In this document: one piece after another, positions 12,918-25,474 of the stretch
Layout: every line of letters begins with the position of its first letter
How positions within the stretch are numbered: position 1 is the stretch's first letter
NCBI GenBank assembly: GCA_013397695.1
Contig: VYZI01000005.1
Location: 4,088,215 to 4,152,214 of the forward strand
Source of the DNA: Centropus unirufus
Taxonomy: Eukaryota > Chordata > Aves > Cuculiformes > Centropidae
Length of the DNA: 64,000 nt
Reading direction: 5' to 3'
Notes under the pieces: model-generated
What the model saw: only the letters and a program-made list of their open reading frames with translations
The model's database searches: none
What the model was told of the DNA's origin: nothing
Translations under genes and position numbers: made by a program

Positions 12918-13099
12918 GGGATAGGGCAGAAGGGGCTGAGAACAAGACGAACGACAGAGTGAACAAGAACAGGAGCAGCAACAGGAGCGGCTCCGCCGAG
13001 GGGCTGGCCCTGGATAACCGAATGAAGCAGCTCTCCCTTCAGTGCATGAAAATCAAAGAGGGAATATGCGCAGGCAGAAAAGCTGCCAAGATTGGCTGA
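12918..13099 (+). CDS. SH3BP5: SH3BP5 terminal coding exon
   Basis: Starts after TTCTTTGCAG. It encodes 59 residues including DRAEGAENKTNDRVNKNRSS and NRMKQLSLQCMK, then KIG and a TGA at 13097-13099. The start and end match human SH3BP5. The Ser/Gly-rich block in the middle of the human exon is much shorter here, which reduces the protein by roughly 20 residues. The C-terminus also diverges (GRKAAKIG). Confidence 0.95.
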
Positions 13100-14105
13100 G
13101 TCCTCCTCGTGCCCTGTCCTGATTAATGGGAGTATAAATATTTATACATGAACTTCCAAGTGTTTGAAGAACGTCGTGCCAATAATATAAGCCAAATCCT
13201 AAGCGTTTACTCTTAAGAATTTAAAACTGCACTAAGAAGTCGAATTGATGTGGAGGGCTGAAGTTTTTATTCACTAAAACCTTTGCAGGCCGGACAAGTT
13301 ATCAGATGTTTAAGCTGTGCTCGTATTTCACAGACTTTGTAAATTGTTTTGTAGCAGCCTGGCTGAAGCAATAACCAGGAATGATCCCGTGTAAATTCGT
13401 GTCAGCAGGGGGGCTGGAATTCAAGCCAGCCATTTGCAGAGAGCCGTTTGGCTTTGGTTTCGTACAATGAAATGCTCTTTAGATAGGGTGGATTTCTTGA
13501 GTCCAAGTGGCATCTTCTTTCAACCTCTCTATGTGTCTGTATTACGCTGAAACTGTAGAAATATTTTGTATACAGGAAAGCTGTTGCATGTGTGGGGTCT
13601 AAAAGCCTTCTCTCTTCCCTTGGTGCTCCCAGGAAGATGAGTCGCGCCTATAAAAACTGGTGTTAAGAGACACGGACAGACAGGGGATGGTAAAGCTTAG
13701 CGGCTGTAGGTCCTTTCTAGCCACCTTCCCCAGTCTGGCTTGGACACTGAGGGCAATTCCAGTGACCAAAAAGAGTTGATTGGCCCCTTGCCCTTCCCCT
13801 CCCCTGACAAGTGAAGTATTATTTTTCAGCACTTTAAGTGGGTTTGGGGCGGTTTGTTTTTTTGTTTTTGTTTTTGTTTTTTTCTTTTGCTCGAAAATGG
13901 GAGTTGTAGATGTTTTCAGGACAGTTATGAAAAGGGATTTGTCCTTGAAATATGCATGAAGAAAGGGAATTGCCAGTGTAGATTGACGATGTGTTCTTAG
14001 GCTTCTCCATAGGTTGTACTGTGTGGGGTTTTATAACTGTTAAAGGGACTTGGGGTTTTAGGGTGCCCGGCAGAAAGTGTTCAATAAAGCTAGGAAGGGC
14101 ACGGG
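13100..14105 (+). other. SH3BP5: SH3BP5 3'UTR
   Basis: Follows the TGA and runs to the polyadenylation signal near 14083. It is A/T-rich and includes a T-rich tract at about 13855-13885. The end point is inferred from the signal; no transcript evidence is available. Confidence 0.65.
14083..14088 (+). promoter_or_regulatory. SH3BP5 polyadenylation signal
   Basis: Canonical AATAAA about 1 kb after the SH3BP5 stop, a typical distance, with cleavage expected 10-30 bases downstream. Confidence 0.65.
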
Positions 14106-15700
14106 CATGTTTTTGCCAGCAGCTGTTAGGCAGTAGTAGTGTCTGGTAATTATGCTAATAAGTGGTAGTAAAAATCCTAGGACTCTTCCGTTTTGGTGGC
14201 TTAAGCGTTTCTGAAAGCACCATTTTATCTCAGATGTCAGTTTTTCTCGTTAATTTGATGGGAATTTTAGCATTGCCCAACGTATTTTCTATTCCATGTT
14301 TTTGCAGTCCTGTTGTATTTCATCCCCGCCACGGCTTGTGTAGCTGTTCTCAAGTTCATGTAAAACTCTTCACACTACAGTAAACAGTTTTGTTTTCCAC
14401 ATTCTGAGTCTGTGCAAGCTTCATCTGTCTCAAGCACCAAGAGCTGCACCTTCTCCCGCAGCAATTGGAGTCTTTAAATACCCACTTCCAGTTGAGGATC
14501 GAAGCCTGGCCTCCCTCTGGGATTAGAATCCTTTGCAGTGTGTGAACAACTCTTGCTTTCCTGAAGCTGCCCTAGTGTTCAATATTGATGTGTTTACATC
14601 TGCCAAAGACCTGCCGGCTGGACTCTGCTCTTGGTAGCCCACGACAGGGTTAGGAAAGGAGTCAGTGGTTCCAACTTCCGATGTGATCAACCGTTGGGAA
14701 AAAGATGGGCTTGACAGCATTGAATTTGAGTTAATTTAATGAATGAAATGAATTTAAGTCGAGCATCAGAAATGGAGATGAAAGCACTACTCTCCATAAA
14801 GGGTGGGAGAAAGATGCTTTGTTTTTTTTCCATCCGTGGGTGACAGGAATGTATTTCAGTCGCTGCTCCCAGTGGTACTGTCCCTCTGCTCTGGTCAGAC
14901 CACAGCTGGAGGCCCGTGTCCAGCTCTGGAGCCCTCAGCACGCGAGGGTGAGGCACGGTCAGAGGTTGCCCAGAGAGATGGTGGATGTCCCATCCCTGGA
15001 ACCATTCAAGGCCAGGTTCAATGGGGCTCTGAGCAACCTGGTCTAGTTGAAGATGTCCCTGCTTCTGCGCAGGGGCTGGACTAGCTGACCTTCACGGTCC
15101 CTTCCAATGGAAACCATTCTATGAAACACCAAGTGAAAAGTGGTACGGAAGCCCCACGTTGCATGAAGTCCTTTTACTTGGACTGCTGTAGTTTAAACCA
15201 TTGCCTGTGCTGCACACACTTGGGCTGAACAGGATTCAGCATCTCATCTTTGCAGACGTGCCAGACAGCCCCTATTCCACTTCCTTGGGTTGTTTGGGTA
15301 TTTTTTTTTCTTCTTTGTTGGTCTTTTGTTTCATTGGTTCAACCTCCCTTGCTATCAAATTTCCTCTCACCTGACAGTTCTGACTGGAAACCTGCACTTG
15401 GGCAGTGAATTAATTTTGCGTTCACCAGGATGTAAAGCCAGTTACGTGTGCTGCCTTGCCCGTGTCCTCACTGTGTTCAGGTCCCACCAGGATAAATGCA
15501 TTGATCAGGAAGCAGGAAAGGATATGGAACCTGCCCTACCCTCACTTTTACACCTTGCTCCCGCGAGACTTGTTTTAAGTTCCTGGTGCATCCTTTTTTC
15601 CTGCAGTGAATCCCCCGTTCCCCAGACTTGGCAGCTGAATCATCCTTCAAACATGCAAGCAAACAGGCAGAACTGTCTAATAAATTAATGGAAAACTCAC
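14106..15700. other. Intergenic region between convergent SH3BP5 and CAPN7
   Basis: Lies between the two tail-to-tail 3' ends. It holds one internally deleted + strand CR1 fragment (about 14860-15125) and a T-rich run near 15300. No gene is visible. Confidence 0.6.
14860..15125 (+). mobile_element. CR1 LINE fragment, internally deleted
   Basis: Sense CR1: the segment encoding GQTTAGGPCPALEPS is fused directly to the LPREMV-VPSLE segment, then CTTCCAATGGAAACCATTCTATGA. Confidence 0.85.
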
Positions 15701-15706
15701 TTTATT
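15701..15706 (-). promoter_or_regulatory. Candidate distal CAPN7 polyadenylation signal
   Basis: AATAAA on the - strand (TTTATT on +). It would give a 4.2-kb 3'UTR. It is one of two candidates and I cannot choose between them from sequence alone. Confidence 0.35.
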
Positions 15707-16765
15707 TTAAACTTCATAAAAGCCATAATTGCAAATACAACAAACTTAAATGACCATACACGGCTATGGAGTACAGGCCAATGAACCGGCTTTCTCCAGT
15801 TGCAGCTCTCTGCATTCTGAGGTGTACCAGGGTGGTAACTGCTCTCATGGGTATAAAAATAAGCCTCTGGTCTATCAAAGTATACGTGATCACTTCAGCT
15901 GCCCTGAAGTGAGAATGTATAAAGCAAAGGTTAACCTAGGAATTCTATTTCTTTGGTATTATTGAACTATTTAAATGTCCTTTTTCTGACTAAGCCATGA
16001 AAAGCTGTACAATGCACACACGCAATTGAACAGGCAGCGAGGTCAAGTGCACAATCACTGTACAAGATGTTACAGGACCCTTGTGTTGGGGAACGAGGAC
16101 AGAATCTCAGACTCTTGGGGCAGATGTGATGGAAGCTGTTGATACCATTGCTCACTGAGCCTTTGAGAACTGCTCGATCGGATTAACCAAGGACTAACCT
16201 GTGTCTTCCTGGCAAAGCAGCTGGGGGCTGTCTCTGTCGGGCTATGCTTGCGTCACCCTCAGCTACAAGCAGCAGTGTTTGGGGTCTTGGGTGGAGCTTT
16301 AGCATAGGATTTGAAGAAAAAAAAACAAAGAAAAGGCTTTGCAGTGCATTTGGAGAATGGCAAAACTTCTGAGGAGTTTCTCTCAGTCCCCCTTCTGCAC
16401 CACAGACACAGACTTCAAAGTAATCGCTTTGTGGTAGCCTTCCCTTAGGGAATCAGAGACCGCGTAAATCCTCTTAAAGCCCCTTGCAGCACTTGCCTTT
16501 CACTTTGGAGTCTGTGCCCCTTGTTCTGTAACTCAGAACTGAACAGCACGGGACAAACAACTGAGGGCAGACTCCTTGTTAATATATTTTATGAGGCTTT
16601 GTATTTTAATGGTTAAAAGCTTGAATTGTGTGTTTATGGGCAGAGAAGCCTTAAGGCTCAAGAGGTACATGACTGTCTTAACTGGGAAATAAAATAACAA
16701 GACCAGAACCCCTTTGTTACACTCTGAGCTGTTGTGCAGCCACTTCAATTTCTGCACATGCAGAC

Positions 16766-16771
16766 TTTATT
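16766..16771 (-). promoter_or_regulatory. Candidate proximal CAPN7 polyadenylation signal
   Basis: AATAAA on the - strand (TTTATT on +), giving a 3'UTR of about 3.1 kb. Confidence 0.4.
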
Positions 16772-17492
16772 CCTTGCTAAATGCCCTGCATAACCTTCCC
16801 ATGCTTACCTCAACATCTAATATCCATCATGTGGACCAAAACCCAGCCAGTGGTATAGAGAAAAGGAAAACTTAACTGAGGTATGGGCCTGAGGCTATGT
16901 TAAAATACAAGGACTAGTTCACTTCCCAATATTTTTTCAGATTTGGGCAAAAAAAACCCCTAGAAGTGTTAGACAGAAAACATCAAGGCAAGTCATAAGT
17001 GCTTATGATTTTTTTTTCCTGAGGAAAAAAGGGCAAGAAATTTCTGTTCTAAAATCAATTTGCCACAACTAGAACCTGTGGCCTAGAATTTATAAGAATG
17101 TTTTGTATTTCCTGTCAAATATTCCACCTGAGTGTTGTGTCCTATGTCTGAAGGGAAGCAAGCATACAGTGATGGTCCTCTATGCTGTGGGTGCAAGTTT
17201 TAAGAGGACTTATAAAGGACACCAATATCAAGCTAAAACCCTGTGCATTCAAGGGGATAAGCCCAATCCATCAGCTGCATTGTACGCGTAAGGAATGTCA
17301 GTGTATCCTGGTGGGGACAGGATCGTTTCTCTTTAATGCCTCTGCCTGGCATTAAAAAGCAAGTCCATTCCTTGCTTTTAGTTTTAGCACAGTATGGACT
17401 GAACCTTATGCTTGTTTCATTCAGCACTAACTTTATGCTCAGGGTAGAAAAAAAAAGAAAGAAAGAAATCCCCTTCCTGCAGAGTAGAAACC

Positions 17493-17575
17493 TTGTGGGC
17501 AAGAAGGCCAATGGCATCTTGACCTGCATCAGAAACAGTGTGGCCAGCAGGACCAAGGAGGAGGCAAGCCTACTG
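17493..17575 (+). mobile_element. CR1 LINE small fragment
   Basis: AAGAAGGCCAATGGCATCTT followed by AGAAACAGTGTGGCCAGCAG, the KKANGIL-IRNSVASRT part of CR1. Confidence 0.8.
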
Positions 17576-18537
17576 GCTTGATCTCGATGCATGAACTTAG
17601 GCCTGAGAGCTGGCAGTTCTGGCATCTGCCTTTTGTACTGTGGAAAATCTACCCAGTGGAGACTGCCTCACTCCCTCTAACTTTTTAAGTTGTAAAACAT
17701 ACACAGGACTCCACTGCCCTTGCGGGTTTAGTCCAAGCTAAAACAACAAATCTGTAGGTAAAGCATGAGGAGCTTGAAATTTTCATTTTTTTTTTAGGGA
17801 TGAAGCAGTCCTTGGCACAGACGCCAAAAGCCAAGAATAACCCCAAATAATCTACTGTTTCTTTCTCAGCTTGTGCCCATGCTGTTCCCTCTCTTGATTT
17901 GTTGCACTAATCATCAGCAACTCCCCTGCAGAAGAAGGTAAGTCACAGTGACAAGCTTGTCACAAATTTCCTAGCCCAGATGGTCTTGAAGAGAACTGCA
18001 GTCAGAAAGGCGTCTGTTTCCAAAGGCATCTGTTTTCAGTGCCCTTTTTGAAGCTCGACATGTATGGAGCTGCTGCCTGATGAAAGAAATGAAACAAAAG
18101 GCTCCTGTGCTTTCTGGAGAGAGCGAATAGTAGATTTCAATGGGAATAATTTTAGCCCACAGGTATCTCTGGTCCTCCTGGAGCCTGCGTGCTTAGTTTC
18201 CTGATGACCAAATGGCACCTGTGCTCTAAAATGAGATTTAAATGCTATCTTGTTCATTGGAAAACAGCCAAATCAACCTGAATGGCAAAGAACTTTCTGT
18301 GGCTGTTTTAAAAACACCCTCTCCCCCAGCTGTCAAATACAGTGAAATTTTAAGTCTGCCTTTTGTAAAACAACAACAAAAATTATAATGCAATAATGCA
18401 TTTTAGGAGCAGTGAGGCAGGCAGTATTTGAGTTAAAAAAAGAAAAACTTTGTTATCCTTAATACTCTTCAGGTGCAATATACACACATCTTCTGGAGGT
18501 AGAGCACAGATATAAGGTGTCCCCAGAGTCTTTTCTA

Positions 18538-18745
18538 ACAACCTTCCAGTACCTGAAAGGGCTACAAGAAAGCTGGGGAGGGACTTTTACAAGGGCAAAG
18601 AGTGATAGGAAAAGGGTGAATAGCTTTAAATTTTGAAGGGGAAAGATTTATACTGAATATCAAGAAGTTGTTCTTTGTGGTGAGGCACTGGCACAGGTTG
18701 CCCAGAGAAGCTGTGGCTGCTCCCTCCCTGGACATTCTGGACTGA
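18538..18745 (+). mobile_element. CR1 LINE fragment
   Basis: Degraded sense 3' region (CTACAAGAAAGCTGGGGAGGG ... GCACTGGCACAGGTTGCCCAG), inside the presumed CAPN7 3'UTR. Confidence 0.85.
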
Positions 18746-19912
18746 TCACACTCCCACTTTTTTCTTAAGAACTTTGACCCAACAATAACTGTTGGTGGCA
18801 CTAGCCAAGCGCTCCATTCATTCACTGGTTTCAACTTCAAAGAAAAATGTACCTTCTGAAAGGTGGTTTCTATAATAGGATCAGCAAGTGCATTTCTTTC
18901 TGCTGTGGTTTATAGCAGGGGAGATTTAAGTGATCTTTCCCTTACAAGCTGAGTACTTATAGAAGTGCCAAGGATAAGACCTTTCTTAGCTGGGATGCTG
19001 CCAATGGGTGGTTCCCTACCTCCTCACACCAGCAAAAGAGACCACCTCAGCATACATGACGAATCTTATAGTGCATCCCTAGATGAAAACCTTTCACCCC
19101 TGCTAGATGAGTGTGTGCTGCACTGTCTGGACACTGCAGCTGCCTGACCTCCCGATTTACTGATCTGGATAAAATGAGGTCTTGCAGCTGGTAGGAAGAA
19201 AGCCATCAAGTACCTTGTGCCATGGTATTGAAGTAACAGAGACATGAAATAACAGCTCTCAAGTACATGTAAGGAGTGAAACCACTGCTTTCTTTTAGAA
19301 AGACCTAATGCAGGAATATTCCTTTGCCTTTACTCCTACAGTCATATTTTAGATGAACTGAGCATGTTAGCCTGGAATATTCATAGCCTGTGAGCCATGA
19401 AGCTCAGCAGTGGGAAATGTACACTCCTAGACGTGAGGACTAGCTCTATGCTGAAAACATTCAAGACAGCAGTACAAATATGTACTAAGAGCTATTTGGT
19501 CCTGAGACTGAGTAAGCAGATACACAAGAATATTCTTTCTTTCTTATGTGTTTACTTTTAAAAGGAAAAAAAAAATCTCAAACCCATATACCCTGTGTTT
19601 TGGGACAAGAGAACAACTCTAAGCTTTGATTTAAAGTGTAGAAAACCTGCAATGAATGGAGTTCTGCCAGTTCATTCGCACACAAACATTGTAGCCCATT
19701 CACAAGCCTGTTAATAGTGCTCCCTCCAATACCATAGCAGCAAAAAACCTGTCTGCCACAATTAACCAGCCAGTCAGGGGTTCCATGCTTTTGGCTGTAA
19801 CTCAGAATCTAGTTTTCCTTTATGCAGATGTGCAGTAAGTTATTCACCTGTTCTCAAACAGGGCGACAGACCCAGACCACCTCCTTTAATGTCAGTGCAC
19901 AGATCCGTTTCC

Positions 19913-20057
19913 TCACTGCAGCTGGGAAACCTTAAGAGGAGCCGTACTGTTAAAATCCAAGAAAAAAGGACCCTCTTGTTGAGGCAGGAATGTGGTGGGG
20001 ATAATGTTGTAAACCCCAGCAAATAAGTGCTCCACTTCCAAGTAGCAAAATCCACAC
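19913..20057 (-). CDS. CAPN7: CAPN7 exon 21 (C-terminal end)
   Basis: CAPN7 is a non-classical, MIT-domain calpain that binds ESCRT-III proteins such as IST1 and CHMP1 and acts in abscission and receptor traffic. This last coding exon gives residues 766-813, with CGFCYLEVEHLFAGVYNIIP, then TFLPQQEGPFFLDFNS and the terminal QLQ before TGA. These match the human C-terminal C2-like domain. The acceptor is TCTTCTTAG. Confidence 0.97.
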
Positions 20058-20139
20058 CTAAGAAGAAAGAAACCTCCTGTTAGAACCAAGATCTGAAGTG
20101 ATGTTTCAGACCTCCAAGACTTCATTAAGTGAGGATTAC

Positions 20140-20232
20140 CTGTAGTCACCACTGCTCTTTTTCTGAAAGCCCAAGGAACCAGGATCTCCTACTGTGGAGA
20201 CTGTGATGAGTTCAAAACCAACGCTGTATTGC
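20140..20232 (-). CDS. CAPN7: CAPN7 exon 20
   Basis: Encodes residues 735-766, QYSVGFELITVSTVGDPGS followed by KKSSGDYR. It belongs to the second C-terminal C2-like (calpain-type beta-sandwich) domain. Acceptor CTTGCAG, donor TACAG|GTAATC; it is separated from exon 21 by an intron of only 82 bp. Confidence 0.97.
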
Positions 20233-21406
20233 CTGCAAGTGACAGAGTTACTTTAGTTATTCAGATCATCAGGATTGCCATGAAGAGGCCCATTTATTAA
20301 GAACCACAGAGTATAACTGGGAGAAACTGACAAGAGTTGCCCCATTTGTGACAGAAACATTAAGTCAAACTTACCATGATGTGAATGTAGGATTTGGAGG
20401 AAGAATGAGCACATTTCAGGTTCATAACTAGACTGTCTGGAGAACACCTGCTAGAAGCCTGCCCCTGCATTTAAGCAGGCTTCAAGTAGTCAAACTTGTG
20501 GTGCCACATTCCTCTGCCACACAGCATGGATCCTGGGCTGTGATCTGATCCCAGCCAGAGGAATCAATGTCAGGGATCACAGCGAATTGCTCATGTTGCA
20601 CTCTAACTTGGGGCAGCTTTTTCACTACCTGTTAACATATGTGACAGGCACCACTGCCCCCATCGTTCAAACCACCCAAATACAATCTGCAAGTGTCGAG
20701 AAAAGATGCAGACAAAACCTGGCTCAGTGGAAGAGGAGGGCCACACCCTTGCACTCATCTTCACTCCATGAGAGGGGGAGTTTCCTCAAAGACAGGAGGA
20801 TGGATAAAGTCCTGCCATTTTGTGGGGCTCACTGGACAGCTTTGCAGAAGATAAACACTTGACTGCATGCCAGATGTTGCCTCCTAGAAGTGCTGTATAT
20901 TGGCATTTTGAAGTGGGTTACGAATTCTGCCAGGGGAGCAACATACTTTTGGCCTGCCAGTGGGAGAGTTAAATCCACTTCCAGAACTGTTGCTACTGCA
21001 CAGGCCATTATTTGAGAGCCTGTTAGGGTTTAGTTTCCTGCATATTAGTTGTACTACAAAAGAAAAACTAATTATGACCATAGTAAATTGAAGAGAAGGA
21101 AAAAGTTGGTTGTATCTTCTTCCCTTCTGTGTAAGGCCTACTTAGACCCCAAAACTGAAGAGAAAGAAGGCTCCACCTTTCCTTTTAAGCCCAATGGTTT
21201 CCTCAGTAGCAAACATGCAGGTTTAAACCACTATTGATGATGAAGTTAGAAACATAAAGAGCGCGCAAGCTGAGCCACCTCCAGCATGTTGTCTTCTGGA
21301 TTTTCAGGGAGCTTCCCCGACCCTCCCCATGGAGGATGCTGACACAGTTTCATCTTTAGGACACAATATTCTTGCTCTGTTGATGCATGCTTAATTCTTT
21401 ACAAAC

Positions 21407-21537
21407 CTTGGTCCCCGTAGCTCAATTAGTAATGGCCCATTTTTGTCCAGCTGGAATTGATAAATGGGGTTATTTTTGTAGGTGTCTCTGAAATTCCCAC
21501 ATCCACCAGCACTGTGGCCTTTCCACTGTCCATTAAC
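21407..21537 (-). CDS. CAPN7: CAPN7 exon 19
   Basis: Encodes residues 692-735, VNGQWKGHSAGGCGNFRDTY, then NNPIYQF and LLIELRGPR. The WKGHSAGGCGNF segment is the conserved start of the second C2-like domain. Acceptor TTCTTTCAG, donor CCAAG|GTTTGT. Confidence 0.97.
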
Positions 21538-22907
21538 CTGAAAGAAGTCAAAAGAACAGAAAGTACTTAATGTCTTGAGGATTTGTATTTCTTATTTACA
21601 CAAACAAGCAAGAGTAGGGACTCATCTCACTTTAGAGGTCACTGACTCTGGCAATCTCTCCTAACTTTGAAGTGCAAGTGAAAGACTGTGAAGTACTCGG
21701 AAAGGCTCACTGCAGCCCACCTCAATCCTTTGGTCCTTTTGGTGTATTGTATTTTCCCGCTGACATCAAATAAGTACCAACTATTCCCGACTTTGGCAAA
21801 TTGCCTCTAACAAAGGGTCTGTATTTCCATCCATCACATGACTATCAGCCTATACGGGTTCCTTTTTTACCTCAGACATTTCTCTCTTGGGCTAGAAACG
21901 GGAGCAGTACAGAACTACAACACTACTCTAGCTGTAACCTTTCCTTTGAAATCACTGCCTCCAGCACGGTCCATTCACCTCCATGCAAGCAGAGAACCAG
22001 CATTACAGGACCAAGATACCCATAAGGACAGATTCCACAAAGACAAAGACATACAAGAGGAAAAATGCTGCCCAGACTGAGAAGCAGGCCATCTGTTTGC
22101 AAGTTCCTCCTGCTGGCCATAAAACTGAAAGGTTAGACTTGTAAGACATGCCAGGCATTCACAATTTATGGCCAAGATCCACTTCTCCTGTTACTTCCCC
22201 CCTTTTCTGTTAAATCAGCAAGAAGAAATATTTTTTTTGGTGATTTAATTTTTTTTACTCTTTCCAAAAACCTCAAATGCATCAAGTTTGGAAGCAAGGG
22301 GATTTCTCCTCCGCTATACTGTTAATCCATCAACCTAAAACTGCTGTGTAATGTCTGCCTTTCAGGCCTTTTCCACCTCTGCTGGACTTAGTTCAAGGAG
22401 TCCTGCTAGGGCTTGGTGAGCTCCAGAGGTGACCACTCAAGTTGAATGTAAATCATTTAACAGAATTCACTTCTCCTGTTAAACAGTGAATGAGTTATCT
22501 GCTTGTTTTTAGGTGTGGTGTCTGTTAAGCAAGCACCAAGTAAGCACTAAGCACGGGAAACAAACTGGATTTAATCGTAATGACAGAACTGGCCTTGGAT
22601 AGCTGGAACACATAGTTTATTTGAATACTAGACAGGCATCTTCAAATAATTAATAGGAGGTTTCCATATTCTTAATTTTCTTTTGAAAGATAAGACAACA
22701 TAAAACAGACATCCTGCCTCAAACAGGCAGGTCGCTTTCAATGAGTTATGACCTCATAAAGCATTCCCCCATACTAAGCCCAGTTTTTAAAAGCTAAACA
22801 AGACAATGGTTTCTGGAAGGACCAAGAAAAATCATCTCGCTGTTCCCCATCTCACTGTTCCCAGGAATCTTTCCACCCACTTACCATTCTCCAGAACAGG
22901 CTAGCTT

Positions 22908-23260
22908 TGAATAGAATCACCAGGTTGGAAAAGACCTTTGAGATCATCGAGTCCAACCATACCTGAGTGCCACTAAACCATATCCTTAAGTACCTCATCT
23001 CCCTGTCTTTTAAACGCCCCCAGGGACGGTGATGCCACCACCTTCCTGGCAGCCTCTGCCAGTGCCTGATGACCCTTGCGGTGAAGAATTTTTTCCTAAT
23101 GTCCAAGCTGAACCTACCCTGGTGCAGCTTGAGTCCACTCCCCCTCGTCCTATCGCCCTGGGAGAAGAGACCGGCACCCACCTCTCCACAACTTTCTTTC
23201 AGGCAGTTGGAGGCAGTAATAAGGTCTCCCCTTAGCTTTATGGGGCCGCTGGAGAAATAA
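22908..23260 (-). mobile_element. CR1 LINE fragment
   Basis: Antisense-strand CR1 with terminal GAATAGAATCACCAGGTTGGA; translates to SLDIRKKFFTARVIRHWQRL on the - strand. Confidence 0.9.
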
Positions 23261-24449
23261 CAGCTGGTACAAAGCACTTTCTGAACTTGAGAGCCAAACT
23301 GCAAGCCAATATGTCCCCCTGATCGCACAAAGGGACATAATCCTTGGCCTCGGGCATGAGTGTCCTAGAAAATGGACTGTTTCACTGTGGTTCAAACTAG
23401 CCTTGTTTCTCTATTCCTGATGAGGTTACTGTTTGAACAGAAGACCTCTGCCTCTAGAAGGATTCCCCAGGGTGTGCATGGCAGGTACAGAGATTAAAGT
23501 TAACAACTGCTGGCCTATTCTTTCTTGAGGATAAAATTACTAATGCACAAAAATACATGCACGTTATATTATCCTGTGAGCTCTTGGCTATATTTATACT
23601 TCAGCTGAAGGTATAACTGCAGCTCATGTTGACAGCTGAAATATGAACAGCAGCTGGCCCCAAAATGCCTGGGCTTCTGGCGTAATTTCATTCAAGTCAT
23701 TTTGCTCTTTCCCCTGCTACTGTACTCTCAGAGTGCATTTCTAAATGAAACATACCATAGATCTATTGCCTTGATCCTGTTTGGCAGTGTCAGTGCTTAT
23801 CCCAGACCTTTGCAATGCCTTAGCAAAATTTGGGAACAATAACATCTTGTGATAGTGGCATCCTAAGTTTAAGTAGTGGTGTCTGGTTTGCCACTGCTGA
23901 TTTTGTCCCATTACGCCCAGAGTTCTTCGAAGAAAACCATGCAATTCTCTTAAGGGAAAATGAGCAATGCTTTTTCAGGGCTTTTACCCTGTAGTAGTAT
24001 AAGTGCAATCTAATCACTGTAATTATATATTGGGGTACACGTTAAGGCCAGTCTATTCTACGAAGGCTTTACAGCCTATCCGTGACGGCACAGCCATAAC
24101 AACACACTCTGCAATGAAGATGGAGCTTAGGTAGCAAATGCTGGTGAAAATTAAGCCATGATGCAGGCACAGTGGGGTGAGAACAGCCCACGGGCTATCA
24201 TGTTGGTGTGCTAACCCTGCAGCTAATTGTTTGGCAAATTACATGTAACTCAAGTACTGGACTGGTCTTGTGCTACTGATGCTTATATTGAGCCTTAGTG
24301 AAGAAGTTTAGTTTGTTAGAAGATGGTATAAGCTGGCATTTTTGAGCAGTAGTATGAAAATATGTTTAAAAGCCCTGCACATCTCAAATACAGAAAAAAA
24401 CAAACCAGAGTTATTAACCACCGACTCATAAAACAAAAGATTTCTTTAC

Positions 24450-24512
24450 CCGTTTGGATATGTTGTAAGGTGTAGGAATCTTGGAAAAGGTGAACTTGCA
24501 CAAGGAATACAC
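24450..24512 (-). CDS. CAPN7: CAPN7 exon 18
   Basis: A 63-nt phase-0 exon encoding residues 671-691, VYSLCKFTFSKIPTPYNISK plus Arg. It links the two C-terminal C2-like domains. It sits inside a longer spurious open frame, so the boundaries were set from the TTTTCCAACACAG acceptor and the CGG|GTAAAG donor. Confidence 0.95.
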
Positions 24513-25102
24513 CTGTGTTGGAAAAGAAGCCGATCACATGTTCATCTTGTTGCACTCTTAGTAGGAAATCATGACATGTTTAAAAAAATTAAAATTGCCT
24601 ACGTGTGATTTTTACATACTTGATAACTACATGTCTGTTATTCAGATGACCTCATCTGAAACTGGCAATCCAGAGTAGTGCTAGGATTAACAAGATTTAG
24701 TTCTGGATAAGTTTTATCTAAAAAAATTAATTCTGTTTTATTAAAAAATCACCTACATTTTAATAAAAAATAAATCACAAATGGAAACGATCTGCACCTC
24801 TTTCAGTGAGAAGAGCAGACATCTTGCACTGATCTCTGCCTGTATGCAGCTATCTTTTATTCTAGGAAATAAAAGTATTTTTCAGCTTATTTCAATGCTG
24901 AAGTTTCATTATTATAACCACACAAACTATACTGTCTTAACTGCAACAGGGAACATAATCAAGCACTTCATCCAGTTGTTCTGCTCTATCATTTATCACG
25001 CCTCACTCCCCAGAATAACAACTTTAACCCAGGAGTATATTTCTTTATCAGACTTCCAAGTAAAGGGCACTTTAAGTTCATTGTGAAATCAACACTACAT
25101 AC

Positions 25103-25248
25103 CCGGATGGTGTAATGGATAGTGTTTTGTTTCTCATACTGGGACACCACTAAGGTAAACGTATGGGTGCCTGGAGAGGTCAGTTTTATCTTGGTCAGGT
25201 AATGAGGACTGTTGATCCGAATCCCATCAATATATGGAGGAGGATCAG
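25103..25248 (-). CDS. CAPN7: CAPN7 exon 17
   Basis: Encodes residues 622-670: DPPPYIDGIRINSPHYLTKI, KLTSPGTHTFTLVVSQYEK and HYTIR. It is almost identical to human and forms part of the first C2-like domain. Acceptor TTTTTCAG, donor CCGG|GTATGT. Confidence 0.97.
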
Positions 25249-25474
25249 CTGAAAAAGAAAAAGATGAACATTTTTCCTGGATCAAAAAATCCCCCAGCTT
25301 GGTAAAATTTGCCCTTTTATATCAGTGAAATTTGCCAAGAAAATCAGACTATTTGTACTAAGGTTAGACTGCAAGCAGACTTGAGTGCTCTTAAAAAAGC
25401 AAAGCCTCAAGATCTGCTCATAAAAAGGACAGATAATCCTAAGAGCAACTATTCCTTTCAGGACGGGCACACAG

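Larger units (their letters stand above)
16740..19912 (-). other. CAPN7: Probable CAPN7 3'UTR
   Basis: Non-coding sequence downstream of the CAPN7 stop on the - strand, extending to a candidate AATAAA. Two + strand CR1 fragments (about 17493-17575 and 18538-18745) lie inside it, antisense to CAPN7. The boundary is inferred. Confidence 0.45.

Noticed and set aside
22852..23328. 158-codon - strand open frame, and similar frames at 32112-32543, 28733-29056 and 7888-8340
   Set aside because: These are CR1 reverse-transcriptase remnants, truncated at both ends, and not host genes.
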